Assembly (NCBI GenBank): GCA_946040795.1
Contig: CAMGCK010000011.1
Span: 1 to 40,306 of the forward strand
Length of the DNA: 40,306 bases
Origin: an uncultured Lachnospiraceae bacterium
Lineage (GTDB): Bacteria; Bacillota; Clostridia; Lachnospirales; Lachnospiraceae
Direction: 5' to 3'
Shown: positions 13,449-21,938 of the stretch, one piece after another
How the letters are laid out: the number at the start of each line of letters is the position of its first letter
Numbering within the stretch: position 1 is the stretch's first letter
Made by a program: the position numbers and the translations under genes
The notes under the pieces: generated by a model
Told to the model about the DNA's origin: nothing
Seen by the model: only the letters and a program-made list of their open reading frames with translations
The model's database searches: none

Positions 13449-13874
13449 TCACTCTTCTACGGTAACACCCATAGATCTTGCAGTACCGGCGATCATGCTC
13501 ATAGCTGCTTCGATAGATGCTGCATTTAAGTCGGGCATCTTCGTCTCAGCGATAGCGCGAAGGTCAGCCTGAGAGAGCGTTGCGACCTTGACCTTGTTCG
13601 GAGTACCGGATGCGGTCTTAATGTTGCAGGCCTTCTTAATAAGAACTGCAGCAGGCGGAGTCTTGCAAACGAAAGTGAAACTCTTATCAGCGTAAACAGT
13701 GATGATAACCGGGATGACGGTATCACCCTTATCAGCTGTTCTCGCATTAAATTCCTTAGTAAACTGAACGATGTTAACGCCCTTCTGACCAAGGGCCGGA
13801 CCTACAGGCGGAGCCGGGGTTGCTTTACCGGCAGCAATCTGTAACTTAATAAATCCATCAATCTTCTTTGCCAT
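13449..13874 (-). CDS. rplK: 50S ribosomal protein L11
   Basis: 141 aa, full length. L11 forms the GTPase-associated centre with 23S rRNA and is needed for RelA activation where present. The N-terminal domain has [20 protein letters not shown] and the proline-rich switch; the C-terminal RNA-binding domain ends with [17 protein letters not shown] strong AGGAGGTG site precedes the ATG. It lies between nusG and rplA, the standard order. Confidence 0.98.
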   Translation of the reverse strand: MAKKIDGFIKLQIAAGKATPAPPVGPALGQKGVNIVQFTKEFNARTADKGDTVIPVIITVYADKSFTFVCKTPPAAVLIKKACNIKTASGTPNKVKVATLSQADLRAIAETKMPDLNAASIEAAMSMIAGTARSMGVTVEE

Positions 13875-13890
13875 TTTGGCACCTCCTAAT

Positions 13891-13919
13891 GTGGTAAATT
13901 ACGGGAATTTCCCTCCCAC
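13891..13919 (-). promoter_or_regulatory. L1-type operator hairpin before rplK
   Basis: RNA strand: GTGG, GA, inner stem GGGA-AAT-TCCC, GTAATTTA, CCAC. It matches the element before rplA in sequence, shape and distance to the ribosome site. The pair suggests translational control of both genes by L1. Confidence 0.6.
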
Positions 13920-13939
13920 CATCGGCGAACGCCGATGTA

Positions 13940-14458
13940 TTACTTTTTCTTGACTTCCGTAAACCCTAATTCAACCGGGGTCTCGCGGCCAAACATATCG
14001 ACCATGATCGTGACAGTCTGCTTCTGCTGGTTGATGTTCTTAATGGTACCGACAGTATCACGCCATGCACCGCTGATCGCAATGACTTCATCACCGATCT
14101 CGTAATCAACCACAATGTTCTTGCTGCCTCCGATGCCCATGTTGAGCATTTCCTCATCGCTGAGCGGAACGGGCTTGGATCCCGGGCCGACGAATCCGGT
14201 AACACCTCTGGTGTTGCGGACCACGTACCAGGTCTCTTCGTTCATGATCATGTGAAGAAGAACGTAGCACGGGAACAGCTTATGCTCCGTGACTTTCTTG
14301 ACACCGTTCTTGATTTCCACGACCTCCTCAACGGGAATGGAGACTTCCAGAATCTGCTCCTGCAGATTGCGGTTCACAATGGTCTTCTCAATGTCAACTT
14401 TTACTTTGTTCTCATACCCGGAATAAGTATGAGCTACATACCATTTAGCCTCTTCCAT
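13940..14458 (-). CDS. nusG: transcription termination/antitermination protein NusG
   Basis: 172 aa. The N-terminal NGN domain starts EEAKWYVAHTYSGYENKVK and binds the RNA polymerase clamp; the C-terminal KOW domain has IGDEVIAISGAWRDTVGTI. NusG suppresses or modulates pausing and links transcription to translation. The frame is open 27 codons further upstream, but the ATG at 14458 is chosen because it has a GGAGG site and matches the family start; the extension would overlap secE. It lies 11 bp after secE. Confidence 0.97.
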   Translation of the reverse strand: MEEAKWYVAHTYSGYENKVKVDIEKTIVNRNLQEQILEVSIPVEEVVEIKNGVKKVTEHKLFPCYVLLHMIMNEETWYVVRNTRGVTGFVGPGSKPVPLSDEEMLNMGIGGSKNIVVDYEIGDEVIAISGAWRDTVGTIKNINQQKQTVTIMVDMFGRETPVELGFTEVKKK

Positions 14459-14469
14459 GCGGCCTCCGA

Positions 14470-14688
14470 TTAAAAGATCGAGCTGACAGTACCGATCAGA
14501 TACTGCGCCAGAACATCGATCAGACGGATGAATCCACACAGAACTGCAGAGATCACAAGAACGGCGACGGACTGCTTGAATACATCATCCTTCGTCGGCC
14601 AGTTGATCTTCTTCAGTTCAGCTTTCAGGCCCTTACAGAAAGAAACTACAAAGTTGCCTTTCTTCGTTGCCTTGCTCTTTTCAGCCAT
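14470..14688 (-). CDS. secE: preprotein translocase subunit SecE
   Basis: 72 aa single-span Gram-positive SecE, part of the SecYEG channel. The amphipathic stretch FVVSFCKGLKAELKKINWPT is followed by one membrane helix (SVAVLVISAVLCGFIRLIDV). The ATG at 14688 has AAGGAG eight bases upstream; a frame opening 13 codons earlier has no family support. It sits between rpmG and nusG as usual. Confidence 0.95.
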   Translation of the reverse strand: MAEKSKATKKGNFVVSFCKGLKAELKKINWPTKDDVFKQSVAVLVISAVLCGFIRLIDVLAQYLIGTVSSIF

Positions 14689-14739
14689 AATTCTACTCCT
14701 TATCTGCACAAATAAGACAGAACGCAATCTCAGCTAAGA

Positions 14740-14889
14740 TTACTTGGTCTCCTTGTGCATGGTATGTCTCTGACAAAATCTGCAGTACTTCTTGGTTTCC
14801 ATTCTTTCCGGATGGTTCTTCTTTTCCTTTGTCAGATTGTAGTTACGCTGATGGCATTCAGTACATTCTAAAGTAATTCTTACACGCAC
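14740..14889 (-). CDS. rpmG: 50S ribosomal protein L33
   Basis: 49 aa from a GTG start: begins [20 protein letters not shown] and ends [13 protein letters not shown]. The two CxxC pairs (Cys9/12 and Cys36/39 by my count) show the zinc-binding form of L33. GGAGGTG stands six bases before the GTG. It is the first gene of the secE-nusG-rplK-rplA unit. It was found by reading the minus strand, as it is too short and GTG-started for a simple ORF call. Confidence 0.95.
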   Translation of the reverse strand: MRVRITLECTECHQRNYNLTKEKKNHPERMETKKYCRFCQRHTMHKETK

Positions 14890-14958
14890 GATTTCCACCT
14901 CCATCGTAAGTTGTGAACAGGCAAGTTCACACGCCTTTCCATATTAAGACGCCATAAC

Positions 14959-14987
14959 ACTATAACACAAGGGAAGGACTCAGTCAA
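14959..14987 (-). promoter_or_regulatory. promoter of rpmG-secE-nusG-rplK-rplA
   Basis: Minus strand: TTGACT (14982-14987), 17-bp spacer, TATAGT (14959-14964). The -35 box lies inside the hairpin that ends the upstream transcript. Confidence 0.75.
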
Positions 14988-14996
14988 GTCCTTCCC
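14971..14996 (-). terminator. GGGAAGGACT inverted repeat overlapping the rpmG promoter
   Basis: A perfect 10-bp inverted repeat GGGAAGGACT/AGTCCTTCCC with a 6-nt loop, about 30 bp after the TPR gene. Its following tract (TTGTGTT) is a weak T run, so termination would be partial. The -35 hexamer of the ribosomal promoter is in the loop and stem. Confidence 0.5.
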
Positions 14997-15026
14997 GCGG
15001 TTATCTGTTAAGTTTTTCAGGCTTCA

Positions 15027-16571
15027 TCAGCCTTCCTCCACGATGGCCTGTTCCAGGGCTTCCGCGTTCAGCGGTGCCGTCAGGGCCTCTGTGTCAGTAC
15101 CCTCCGGAACTCCCGGAATATGGTCCTTTCCCGTAAGTTCCATGTACTTTTCAGAGCAGGTCTTAGTGTATTCGCTTTCCGGGAACAGGTTGTATACCTG
15201 CCAGTACCGGTTGGCAGCCGTTTCCTGATCTCCCGCTGCTTCATAACATGCGGCAGCCTTCATGCGAAGTTCCGGATCGTTCCGATGTGCCATGGCAATG
15301 GCATCATAAAGCCGGCCGGCGTCCGAATTTTCTCCGGCAGACTGATACTCTTCTGCCTGCGCGACAGCATTCTGCTTGACGCCCTCGTCCAGTACGATGA
15401 TGATCAGATTTTTGTAATGCTCCGCGTTCACAGAACTCAGCATGCCCGGGTTGACTTCAAAGAAGGCCTCATAGACAGAGGTGTAATCCGGAACGCCATA
15501 AGCGGATACCGCGCGATTGACCGCGTCCTGGCTGATGGTCCACTGGTCCGTCTGAACGATCCCTGCCGGGAAGGTTTCTTCGATCTTGGCGGCTGCTGAA
15601 CTTTCAGATTCCCGTGACTCCTCTTCCGAAGACTGTTCCATCGAGCTCTCCTCTATGGACGATTCCTCACTCTCATTGACATTGGACAGCTGAAGGGCCG
15701 CAATTTCACCCTGCAGGTCGGATATTACCTGCTCATAGGAACGGGCTTCATCGCTGACACCGACCATTTCCTTCTCCACTTTGCCGGGGACCATGACGTA
15801 CCAGGCAATGGCAATACCGATGATCAGTCCCAGCACGATGTACAGCGCATTGGACAGATAAGAGCCGTAGTCACGGAAACGCACCGGAATGATCAGCTGC
15901 TCACGGTCTGTCTCACCGACCACACCCACGGAGCGACTGGAATTCCGGTCGCTCATGTTCTCCAGTTCCTTCATGAAGTGAAGCGCGGAAGCATTTCCGC
16001 GGTCTACCTGAAGACACTGGGCGATGACCTTCTTGGCCTGCTCGATCTTTCCGTCATCGATGTACAGAAGCGCCAGCAGTTCATAAGCCTTGGTCATGTT
16101 GGAATGCACGGAAACGACCTTTTTCAGCTGGATCATGGCCAGATCCTTGGCACCGTTCCGCGCGTAATTCAGCGCCTGATTGTATTTCCGGATACCATGG
16201 CCTTCCGAATCCAGTTCACGCATGTTGCGCTTCATGCTGTTGATGAAACGATCGGCGACGTTTGCATTCCGGGAAGTGGACAGATTCTTGGAAAGGACCC
16301 ACTCCTTCAGCGCTTCAGCGGATTCACCCATGGCATATTCAACAAGGCCCAGCAGATTCCGGGCATTGGTATTCTTCTTATATAAATAAAGACTCTTGCG
16401 CAGCGAATCGCGGGCACCGGTCAGATCTCGGGCCTGCGCCTTCACAAGGCCTTCATTATAGTAGCGGTTGGACGCGTAAACGATCTTTTTATAGACCCGG
16501 ACGTCCGTACCACACTTTGAGCACGTGTCTCTGGACGGATCCACCGTGCCGTTGCATCTGTAACAAAGCAT
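15027..16571 (-). CDS. zinc-ribbon and TPR membrane protein, unknown function
   Basis: 514 aa. The N-terminal zinc ribbon has Cys3, 6, 17 and 20. Helical TPR-like repeats run over about residues 35-205 (for example ARDSLRKSLYLYKKNTNARN and KAYELLALLYIDDGKIEQAK). One membrane span is at about 241-261 (NALYIVLGLIIGIAIAWYVM). A short coiled-coil and a Ser/Glu-rich stretch (about 295-330) follow, then an outer domain with another TPR-like section (AGRLYDAIAMAHRNDPELR). No signal peptide. The topology suggests a cytoplasmic zinc/TPR half and an extracellular TPR half, a scaffold-type protein. I know the architecture from clostridial genomes but not a function. It follows a 46-aa gene by 12 bp. Confidence 0.85.
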   Translation of the reverse strand: MLCYRCNGTVDPSRDTCSKCGTDVRVYKKIVYASNRYYNEGLVKAQARDLTGARDSLRKSLYLYKKNTNARNLLGLVEYAMGESAEALKEWVLSKNLSTSRNANVADRFINSMKRNMRELDSEGHGIRKYNQALNYARNGAKDLAMIQLKKVVSVHSNMTKAYELLALLYIDDGKIEQAKKVIAQCLQVDRGNASALHFMKELENMSDRNSSRSVGVVGETDREQLIIPVRFRDYGSYLSNALYIVLGLIIGIAIAWYVMVPGKVEKEMVGVSDEARSYEQVISDLQGEIAALQLSNVNESEESSIEESSMEQSSEEESRESESSAAAKIEETFPAGIVQTDQWTISQDAVNRAVSAYGVPDYTSVYEAFFEVNPGMLSSVNAEHYKNLIIIVLDEGVKQNAVAQAEEYQSAGENSDAGRLYDAIAMAHRNDPELRMKAAACYEAAGDQETAANRYWQVYNLFPESEYTKTCSEKYMELTGKDHIPGVPEGTDTEALTAPLNAEALEQAIVEEG

Positions 16572-16583
16572 ACTGTCCTCCGA

Positions 16584-16724
16584 TTATCGATCGCGATACT
16601 CGTTCATGATCTCGATCATCAGATCCACCATGTCATTCACATTGTCGGAAAGAATGGCATTCTCCGTGTCATCGATCTCAAGGCTCGGCTTGAACTTCTT
16701 TAATTCTTCTTCAAAATCGATCAT
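16584..16724 (-). CDS. small acidic protein, 46 aa, unknown function
   Basis: Starts MIDFEEELKKFKPSLEIDD and ends MIEIMNEYRDR. It is acidic and predicted helical, with no membrane segment. A clear GGAGG site lies seven bases before the ATG, and the gene fits tightly between the ATP-grasp gene and the TPR gene, 12 bp before the latter. Codon use is like its neighbours. Spacing and ribosome site make it very likely a real gene. I do not recognise a named family; it may partner the TPR protein. Confidence 0.75.
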   Translation of the reverse strand: MIDFEEELKKFKPSLEIDDTENAILSDNVNDMVDLMIEIMNEYRDR

Positions 16725-16753
16725 TTTGACCTCCGTTTTTAACCGTTAAAACG

Positions 16754-16776
16754 TTCCCGACGGCTTTTTTCGGGAA
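16754..16776 (-). other. short hairpin after the ATP-grasp gene
   Basis: TTCCCGA/TCGGGAA, 7-bp stem, directly after the stop codon of the ATP-grasp gene. On the minus strand it is followed only by CGTTTT, so it may act as a weak attenuator or mRNA stabiliser within the operon. Confidence 0.35.
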
Positions 16777-17691
16777 TCAGAGCATCCTGAGGATCGCGTC
16801 CCTGTAGATGCTTTTTGCCGTTTCAAAACAGGCCTCGCTTTGACCTGCAAAATGTTCCATCATGACACCGCCGTTCACTTCCAGCACCATGCGTTTTCCG
16901 TTCACGCGGACAATGTCCACGGAACAGAACCGGAGTCCCAGTGCTTTCTGCGCGCTGCGGGCGATGTCCGTCAGTTCCTTTTTCAGATCTTCATCTTCCA
17001 CCACGACGCCGGTCGCGCCCTGACCCAGATTGTGTTTCCAGTTCAGGCAGACCTTTTCTCCCATTGCCGGTACACGCTTCTTTTCTCCGGATGTCAGGAT
17101 ACCAAGGGCCTCCTTCTTTTCCGGCTCTATAGAGACCAGTTCCTCTACCGTGGAACTTCCGTCTCCGATGACAGTCTGCCGCTCTTTTTTAATGAACAAC
17201 CGTCCTTCACCGTCCAGGATCACCACCCGCACCTCTTCTTCGATGTCATAAAATGGTGAAAGAGATGCCGCGTAGGAAGCGTCCCAGATCTTTTTCAATG
17301 TCCGGACATAAGTTTCCGGATCGGAAATGCGGAACACCTTGTTCCCACCGGTACCGTAATTGTCTTTTAATACGACCTCACCGGCTTCCTTCATGCAGGC
17401 CTCATAGACCGCCTGATAAGGGAATGCCTTCTCCGATTCCTCTGTAAAAGACGGCAGAAATTCATGCACTGCCGCCGGAACACCGGCATCGTCAAGCACG
17501 CTGTATGTCAGCGCCTTATCCTGCGCCAGTTCCTTGGAGGATGCCGGATTCAGCGCAAACTGGTATCCGGTAATGAATGCAGTCCGTCCGTTTCTGGTCA
17601 GCTTATGGGACCAGTCGTCCGAGAAACTTTTCCGTTCAATTTTTTCTTCGTCACAGATGATGTCGATCAAGCGGGCAAAATTGGACTTCAC
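16777..17691 (-). CDS. ATP-grasp (RimK-like) family protein
   Basis: 304 aa cytoplasmic ligase-fold protein. ATP-grasp features seen: the lysine of VVLKDNYGTGGNKVF (Lys109), the acidic strand YDIEEEVRVVILDGEG (about 149-163), and the metal ligands Asp259 and Glu271/Asn273 in CSVDIVRVNGKRMVLEVNGG. The family joins a carboxyl group (as acyl phosphate) to an amine or thiol, as in RimK, glutathione or cyanophycin synthesis. The substrate is not visible. It starts 14 bp after the antiporter gene and lies in the same run of minus-strand genes. Confidence 0.75.
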   Translation of the reverse strand: MKSNFARLIDIICDEEKIERKSFSDDWSHKLTRNGRTAFITGYQFALNPASSKELAQDKALTYSVLDDAGVPAAVHEFLPSFTEESEKAFPYQAVYEACMKEAGEVVLKDNYGTGGNKVFRISDPETYVRTLKKIWDASYAASLSPFYDIEEEVRVVILDGEGRLFIKKERQTVIGDGSSTVEELVSIEPEKKEALGILTSGEKKRVPAMGEKVCLNWKHNLGQGATGVVVEDEDLKKELTDIARSAQKALGLRFCSVDIVRVNGKRMVLEVNGGVMMEHFAGQSEACFETAKSIYRDAILRML

Positions 17692-17705
17692 GGCGCGTCG
17701 CTCCT

Positions 17706-19010
17706 TTACTCGCTCTTTTTGTCCCTGCCGGCAACTTCAGCCAGACGGTTTGCACGACGGTTCGTGACCTCCGCGGACTTCGGAACGATATCGCCGGCTT
17801 TGGTCAGTGCTTCTCTGGTGAGCAGCGGACCCACAAGCTCATAGATCAGAACGGAAAACAGCGTGATATTGCGGATCAGCGCGCCATCCGCACCGAGTTC
17901 CATGGCAAGCGTGCACATGCCAAGCGCGACACCGGCCTGCGGGAACAGCGTAATACCCAGATATTTCTGAACATTCTTGGAGCAGTTCGTAGCCATGGCG
18001 CTGACACGGGCACCGTAGTACTTACCAATGCAGCGGACAACGATGTAAACGATACCGATCAGAACAATGCCCAGATCCGAAAACACACCCAGTTCCAGCT
18101 CCGCGCCGCTGACTACGAAGAACAGTGCCAGAAGCGGAGAAGTCCATTTGTCCGATGCTGCCATGATATCTCCAGACAGCGGACAGATATTGCAGAAGAC
18201 CGTACCGAGCATCATGCAGGTCAGAAGGGATGAGCAGCCGATCTTTACCGGACCTGCTTCAATCTCCACCATGGACAGTGCTGCGGTCATGAAAACCAGT
18301 GCAATGGTCATGTTCAGACGATTGGTGTGGGAGTTGAACAGTTTTTCCAGCTGAGTCAGGAGCCAGCCCATCAGCGCGCCAAGGCCAATGGATACCACGA
18401 TCTCAATCAGCGGATTCAGAATGATGGAGATCAGTTCCACTTCACCGCTGGCAATGGTCTTTGCAATACCGAACAGAACCGCAAACACCACAAGACCGAC
18501 GGCGTCGTCAAGAGCAACGATGGGAAGCAGCAGACTCGTGGTCTCACCCTTTGCCTTATACTCGCGGACAACCATCAGAGTCGCCGCTGGAGCTGTTGCT
18601 GTTGCAATGGCGCCCAGGGTCAGCACCTGGGGAAGGCTGATCTTATCCGGGAACAGAACATGGACCACAAACAGTGCAGCTAAAACCAGAACAGCAGCTG
18701 CCAGTGCCTGGAAGATACCGATGACCACCGCCTTACGGCCGGTCTTCTTCAGTTCTGAAAGGCGAAATTCCGAACCGATGGAGAACGCGATGAACGCCAG
18801 CGCGACATCGGAAATCAGCGAAAGCTTGCTGACGGATGCTTCCGTGGTAAAACCAAGCCCCTGGACACCGACGCGTCCCAGCACATACGGTCCGATCAGC
18901 ACACCTGCTACCAGATATGAGGTAACAGCCGGCAGACGGAGCGGCTTGAAGACACGGGTCATCAGAAGACCCGCCAGGATGGCTACAGAAAGTGATAATA
19001 ATTCGTACAT
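17706..19010 (-). CDS. cation:proton antiporter (CPA2/NhaS3-KefB-like)
   Basis: 434 aa integral membrane protein with about 12 hydrophobic spans, starting YELLSLSVAILAGLLMTRVF. Family features: the SYLVAGVLIGPYVLG segment, the crossing-helix region ATATAPAATLMVVREYKAKG and the LDDAVGLVVFAVLFG ion-site helix with paired aspartates. There is no C-terminal TrkA/RCK domain; the tail is short and charged. It likely exchanges Na+ or K+ for H+. The frame opens 44 codons earlier, but the ATG at 19010 has AAGAGGAAA upstream and starts directly before the first helix. It lies 19 bp after glgB. Confidence 0.87.
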   Translation of the reverse strand: MYELLSLSVAILAGLLMTRVFKPLRLPAVTSYLVAGVLIGPYVLGRVGVQGLGFTTEASVSKLSLISDVALAFIAFSIGSEFRLSELKKTGRKAVVIGIFQALAAAVLVLAALFVVHVLFPDKISLPQVLTLGAIATATAPAATLMVVREYKAKGETTSLLLPIVALDDAVGLVVFAVLFGIAKTIASGEVELISIILNPLIEIVVSIGLGALMGWLLTQLEKLFNSHTNRLNMTIALVFMTAALSMVEIEAGPVKIGCSSLLTCMMLGTVFCNICPLSGDIMAASDKWTSPLLALFFVVSGAELELGVFSDLGIVLIGIVYIVVRCIGKYYGARVSAMATNCSKNVQKYLGITLFPQAGVALGMCTLAMELGADGALIRNITLFSVLIYELVGPLLTREALTKAGDIVPKSAEVTNRRANRLAEVAGRDKKSE

Positions 19011-19029
19011 GTTTTCAATTTTCCTCTTG

Positions 19030-21021
19030 TTATTTTTTCCGGAATACGACCGCTGTGCGGCTCGGAAGATACACAAAGAATCCTGTGTGGTCATCCGATA
19101 CCGTTTCCGCATGGTAAACCATATTTTTATCAATTCGTCCATAGCCGCCGAAGGACTCGTCGTCGGAGGACAAAATCACCTCATAATCCCCTTCTTTGCG
19201 TACGGGAACAAAGTAGCCGCTGAAGGACTGTGTAGGATTTAAGTTGAAAGCAAAGACATCGCCGCCCTTTTCATAAACCATGACCTTATCCTGCTGGTGC
19301 ATCCAGAGATTATGCGCATGGTGACTCAGAATGTCATGTTCTTTCTGAAGATTCAGCATGGCTTTGTCAAACGCAGCCAGATAACGATACTTCAGAAGGC
19401 CGTCGTCTACCAGATGCCACTGACGTCTGCAGTACTGATAAGACCAGCCGTTGCCTTCACGCGGGAAATCGATCCATTCCGGATGGCCGAATTCATTGCC
19501 CATGAAATTCAGATAGCCCTCACCGGCCAGGGAGAATGTCATGAGACGGATGAGCTTGTGAAGCGCGATACCGCGGTCGATCACCAGGCTGCTCTTGGAG
19601 AAATTGCTCATACCGGTGTACATTTCCGCGTCGCAGAGGCGGAACATAATGGTCTTGTCACCCACAAGAGCCTGGTCGTGAGATTCCGCGTAACCGATGT
19701 TCTTTTCATGCGGCCGCCGTCCGGAAAGCTCGTACCAGATCTGCCAGAGATCCCAGTCCTCATCTCTCCGTTCCTTCAGCGTACGGATCCAGAAATCCGG
19801 AACACCCATCGCCAGACGATAGTCAAAGCCCACGCCGCCGTCTTCAATGGCCACACACATGCCCGGCATGCCGGACATATCCTCGGCAATGGTCACCGCC
19901 TTGGGATCGAGCTCGTGGATCAGTTCATTGGCTAACATCAGATAAGTGACGGCTTCCGTATCGGTATTCAATGAGAAATATTTACTGTAATTGTCAAAGC
20001 TGGTGCCCAGCCCATGGTCATGATACAGCATGGAGGTGACGCCGTCAAAGCGGAAACCGTCAAAATGGAATTCCTCCATCCAGAATTTCAGGTTGGAAAG
20101 CAGGAAATGGATGACTTCATTCTTGCCGTAATTGAACAGCTTGGTGCCCCATGCGCTGTGATCGCCCCGGGGGCCTTCGTGGAAATACTGGAAGTTGGTG
20201 CCGTCAAAGCGGTTCAGGCCTTCCGACTCGTTGCGAATCGCATGCGAATGGACCACATCCAGAAGCACGCGGATGCCCATGCCGTGTGCGGCATCGATCA
20301 GCGCTTTCAGATCCTCCGGCGTTCCGTAGCGGGAGCTTGCTGCAAAGAAATTGGAAACCTGATAACCAAAGGACGCGTAATACGGATGCTCCATGATGGC
20401 CATGATCTGAATGGTATTGTATCCCGCTGCATGGATGCGCGGAAGGACATTTTCCGTAAATGAGGCATAACTGCCCACGCCGCTCTCTTCCTGCGCCATA
20501 CCGATGTGGCACTCATAAATCAGCGGCGGAAGTTCACGGGGGCATGCGTCATTTTTCCATTCATAGGGATCTGAAAAATGAACTTCAGAGGACCATACGT
20601 AGGTCACCGGATCCTGTGTGACATAGTTTGCATAAGACGGAATATGTTCCGTGGTCACCCCGTTATGTGTGACCAGTGCTTTATATTTCTGTCCGTTTTT
20701 CAGACCGTTTTCCTTGGGAAGAACGATCTCCCAGACACCGTTTTTCAAGGCCTTCAAGGGATGAGACGTGCGGTTCCACCCATTGAAATCGCCATACAGA
20801 TACATGGCAGACGCGCCCGGTGCCCATTCACGATAGACCGTTGAGCCATCCTCCATGCGATGGATGCCGAAATAGTGATGACCGTTTGCGAAATCCTTTA
20901 ATGATTTTTCATTCTTTAAAAGCTCCGCGCGCTTTTTTTCATAGTTGCTCATACGGAGATCGATGTCTCCCGCATAATCCTTCAGATACTTATCATAGCT
21001 TAACAGTTTGTACAATTTCAT
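19030..21021 (-). CDS. glgB: 1,4-alpha-glucan branching enzyme, GH13 (eukaryote-like subfamily)
   Basis: 663 aa. An N-terminal CBM48 domain (YREWAPGASAMYLYGDFNGW, about 63-82) is followed by the GH13 barrel and a C-terminal all-beta domain. Catalytic residues by alignment: Asp326 in GFRFDGVTS, Glu380 in TIAEDMSGMPG, Asp449 in GYAESHDQALVGDK. The LGTSFDNYSKYF and GNEFGHPEWIDFPREGNGWS blocks match the plant/animal-type GH13_8 enzymes rather than typical bacterial GlgB (GH13_9). It creates alpha-1,6 branches in glycogen. No other glg gene is nearby; it sits between lgt and an antiporter. Start unclear: the ATG at 21021 is only one base after GGAG, while a TTG at 21015 is seven bases after it. 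Confidence 0.92.
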   Translation of the reverse strand: MKLYKLLSYDKYLKDYAGDIDLRMSNYEKKRAELLKNEKSLKDFANGHHYFGIHRMEDGSTVYREWAPGASAMYLYGDFNGWNRTSHPLKALKNGVWEIVLPKENGLKNGQKYKALVTHNGVTTEHIPSYANYVTQDPVTYVWSSEVHFSDPYEWKNDACPRELPPLIYECHIGMAQEESGVGSYASFTENVLPRIHAAGYNTIQIMAIMEHPYYASFGYQVSNFFAASSRYGTPEDLKALIDAAHGMGIRVLLDVVHSHAIRNESEGLNRFDGTNFQYFHEGPRGDHSAWGTKLFNYGKNEVIHFLLSNLKFWMEEFHFDGFRFDGVTSMLYHDHGLGTSFDNYSKYFSLNTDTEAVTYLMLANELIHELDPKAVTIAEDMSGMPGMCVAIEDGGVGFDYRLAMGVPDFWIRTLKERRDEDWDLWQIWYELSGRRPHEKNIGYAESHDQALVGDKTIMFRLCDAEMYTGMSNFSKSSLVIDRGIALHKLIRLMTFSLAGEGYLNFMGNEFGHPEWIDFPREGNGWSYQYCRRQWHLVDDGLLKYRYLAAFDKAMLNLQKEHDILSHHAHNLWMHQQDKVMVYEKGGDVFAFNLNPTQSFSGYFVPVRKEGDYEVILSSDDESFGGYGRIDKNMVYHAETVSDDHTGFFVYLPSRTAVVFRKK

Positions 21022-21060
21022 ACTCCTTTACAAGATCTTCTGCAGGCTGTATTGCTGTTG

Positions 21061-21885
21061 TTATTCTTCTGTACTTTTGTTATCCTCAGCCGCGGCCTCT
21101 TCAGCCAGTACATGAAGCGGTTTCAGTTTCAGTTTCAGTGCGATCAGCAGAATGATCACGCCGGCACCTGCCGCAAAAAGGGACAGGAACTGCGATGTGG
21201 ACAATGCGCCCACGCTGCCGCGGGGATCATCGCGGAGGAATTCGATCAGGAAACGTCCCACACTGTACAGGATCATGTAAAGTGCCAGGATGGAACCGCG
21301 CGCTTTCTGCCTTCTCGTGTAGAAGAGAAGGAATGCGCAAAGCAGAAAGTCACATGCGGAGGAGATGAGCTGCGTCGGAATCAGCGGAACACCGGAAAGT
21401 GCCATACTGTTTTCCGGGAACGTCACGCCGTACCATGCACCGGCAGGGGCTGCCTTACCATAGCAGCAGCCGGCCAGGAAGCAGCCGATGCGGCCGAATC
21501 CCTGTGCCAGGGAAATGCTGGGGATCGCAAGCTCCAGCTTGTCAATGGCCGATGTCTTCTTGATGCGGAAATACACAATGGGTGTAAGAATTCCCACGAC
21601 AAGACCGCCGTATACCACAAATCCACCGCCCAGATCCCGGAACATCATGCCCGGATCCTGAATAATGTCCTTGATCTCCACGATCCAGTACATGACCTTG
21701 GCACCGATAATACCGCAGATGATACCGATAAATCCGGCATTGAAGATCATATCCGGGTCAATGTAATACTTTTTTGCTCTTGTGCACGCAAGCACAAAAC
21801 ACAGTACGGCTCCCAGCGCAATCATCGCGCCATACCCGTACAAAGTGATCTTACCTATGTGAAGCAATTCAACGCACATATTCAT
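21061..21885 (-). CDS. lgt: prolipoprotein diacylglyceryl transferase
   Basis: 274 aa polytopic membrane enzyme that transfers diacylglycerol from phosphatidylglycerol to the lipobox cysteine of prolipoproteins. The family signature GRIGCFLAGCCYG and preceding GFVVYGGLVVGIL are present, with about seven hydrophobic spans and a short acidic tail. The ribosome site is AAAGGAAA before ATG at 21885. It has its own promoter and is first of the minus-strand run lgt-glgB-antiporter-ATP-grasp; the gap to glgB is 39 bp. Confidence 0.95.
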   Translation of the reverse strand: MNMCVELLHIGKITLYGYGAMIALGAVLCFVLACTRAKKYYIDPDMIFNAGFIGIICGIIGAKVMYWIVEIKDIIQDPGMMFRDLGGGFVVYGGLVVGILTPIVYFRIKKTSAIDKLELAIPSISLAQGFGRIGCFLAGCCYGKAAPAGAWYGVTFPENSMALSGVPLIPTQLISSACDFLLCAFLLFYTRRQKARGSILALYMILYSVGRFLIEFLRDDPRGSVGALSTSQFLSLFAAGAGVIILLIALKLKLKPLHVLAEEAAAEDNKSTEE

Positions 21886-21938
21886 TTCCTTTCAGTGACC
21901 TTTGAACGCCAGTTCTCCAGTATTATCATTTGGACTAT

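Noticed and set aside
14459..14539. 27-codon N-terminal extension of NusG
   Set aside because: No ribosome site at the earlier ATG, overlap with secE, and family alignment starts at the ATG at 14458.
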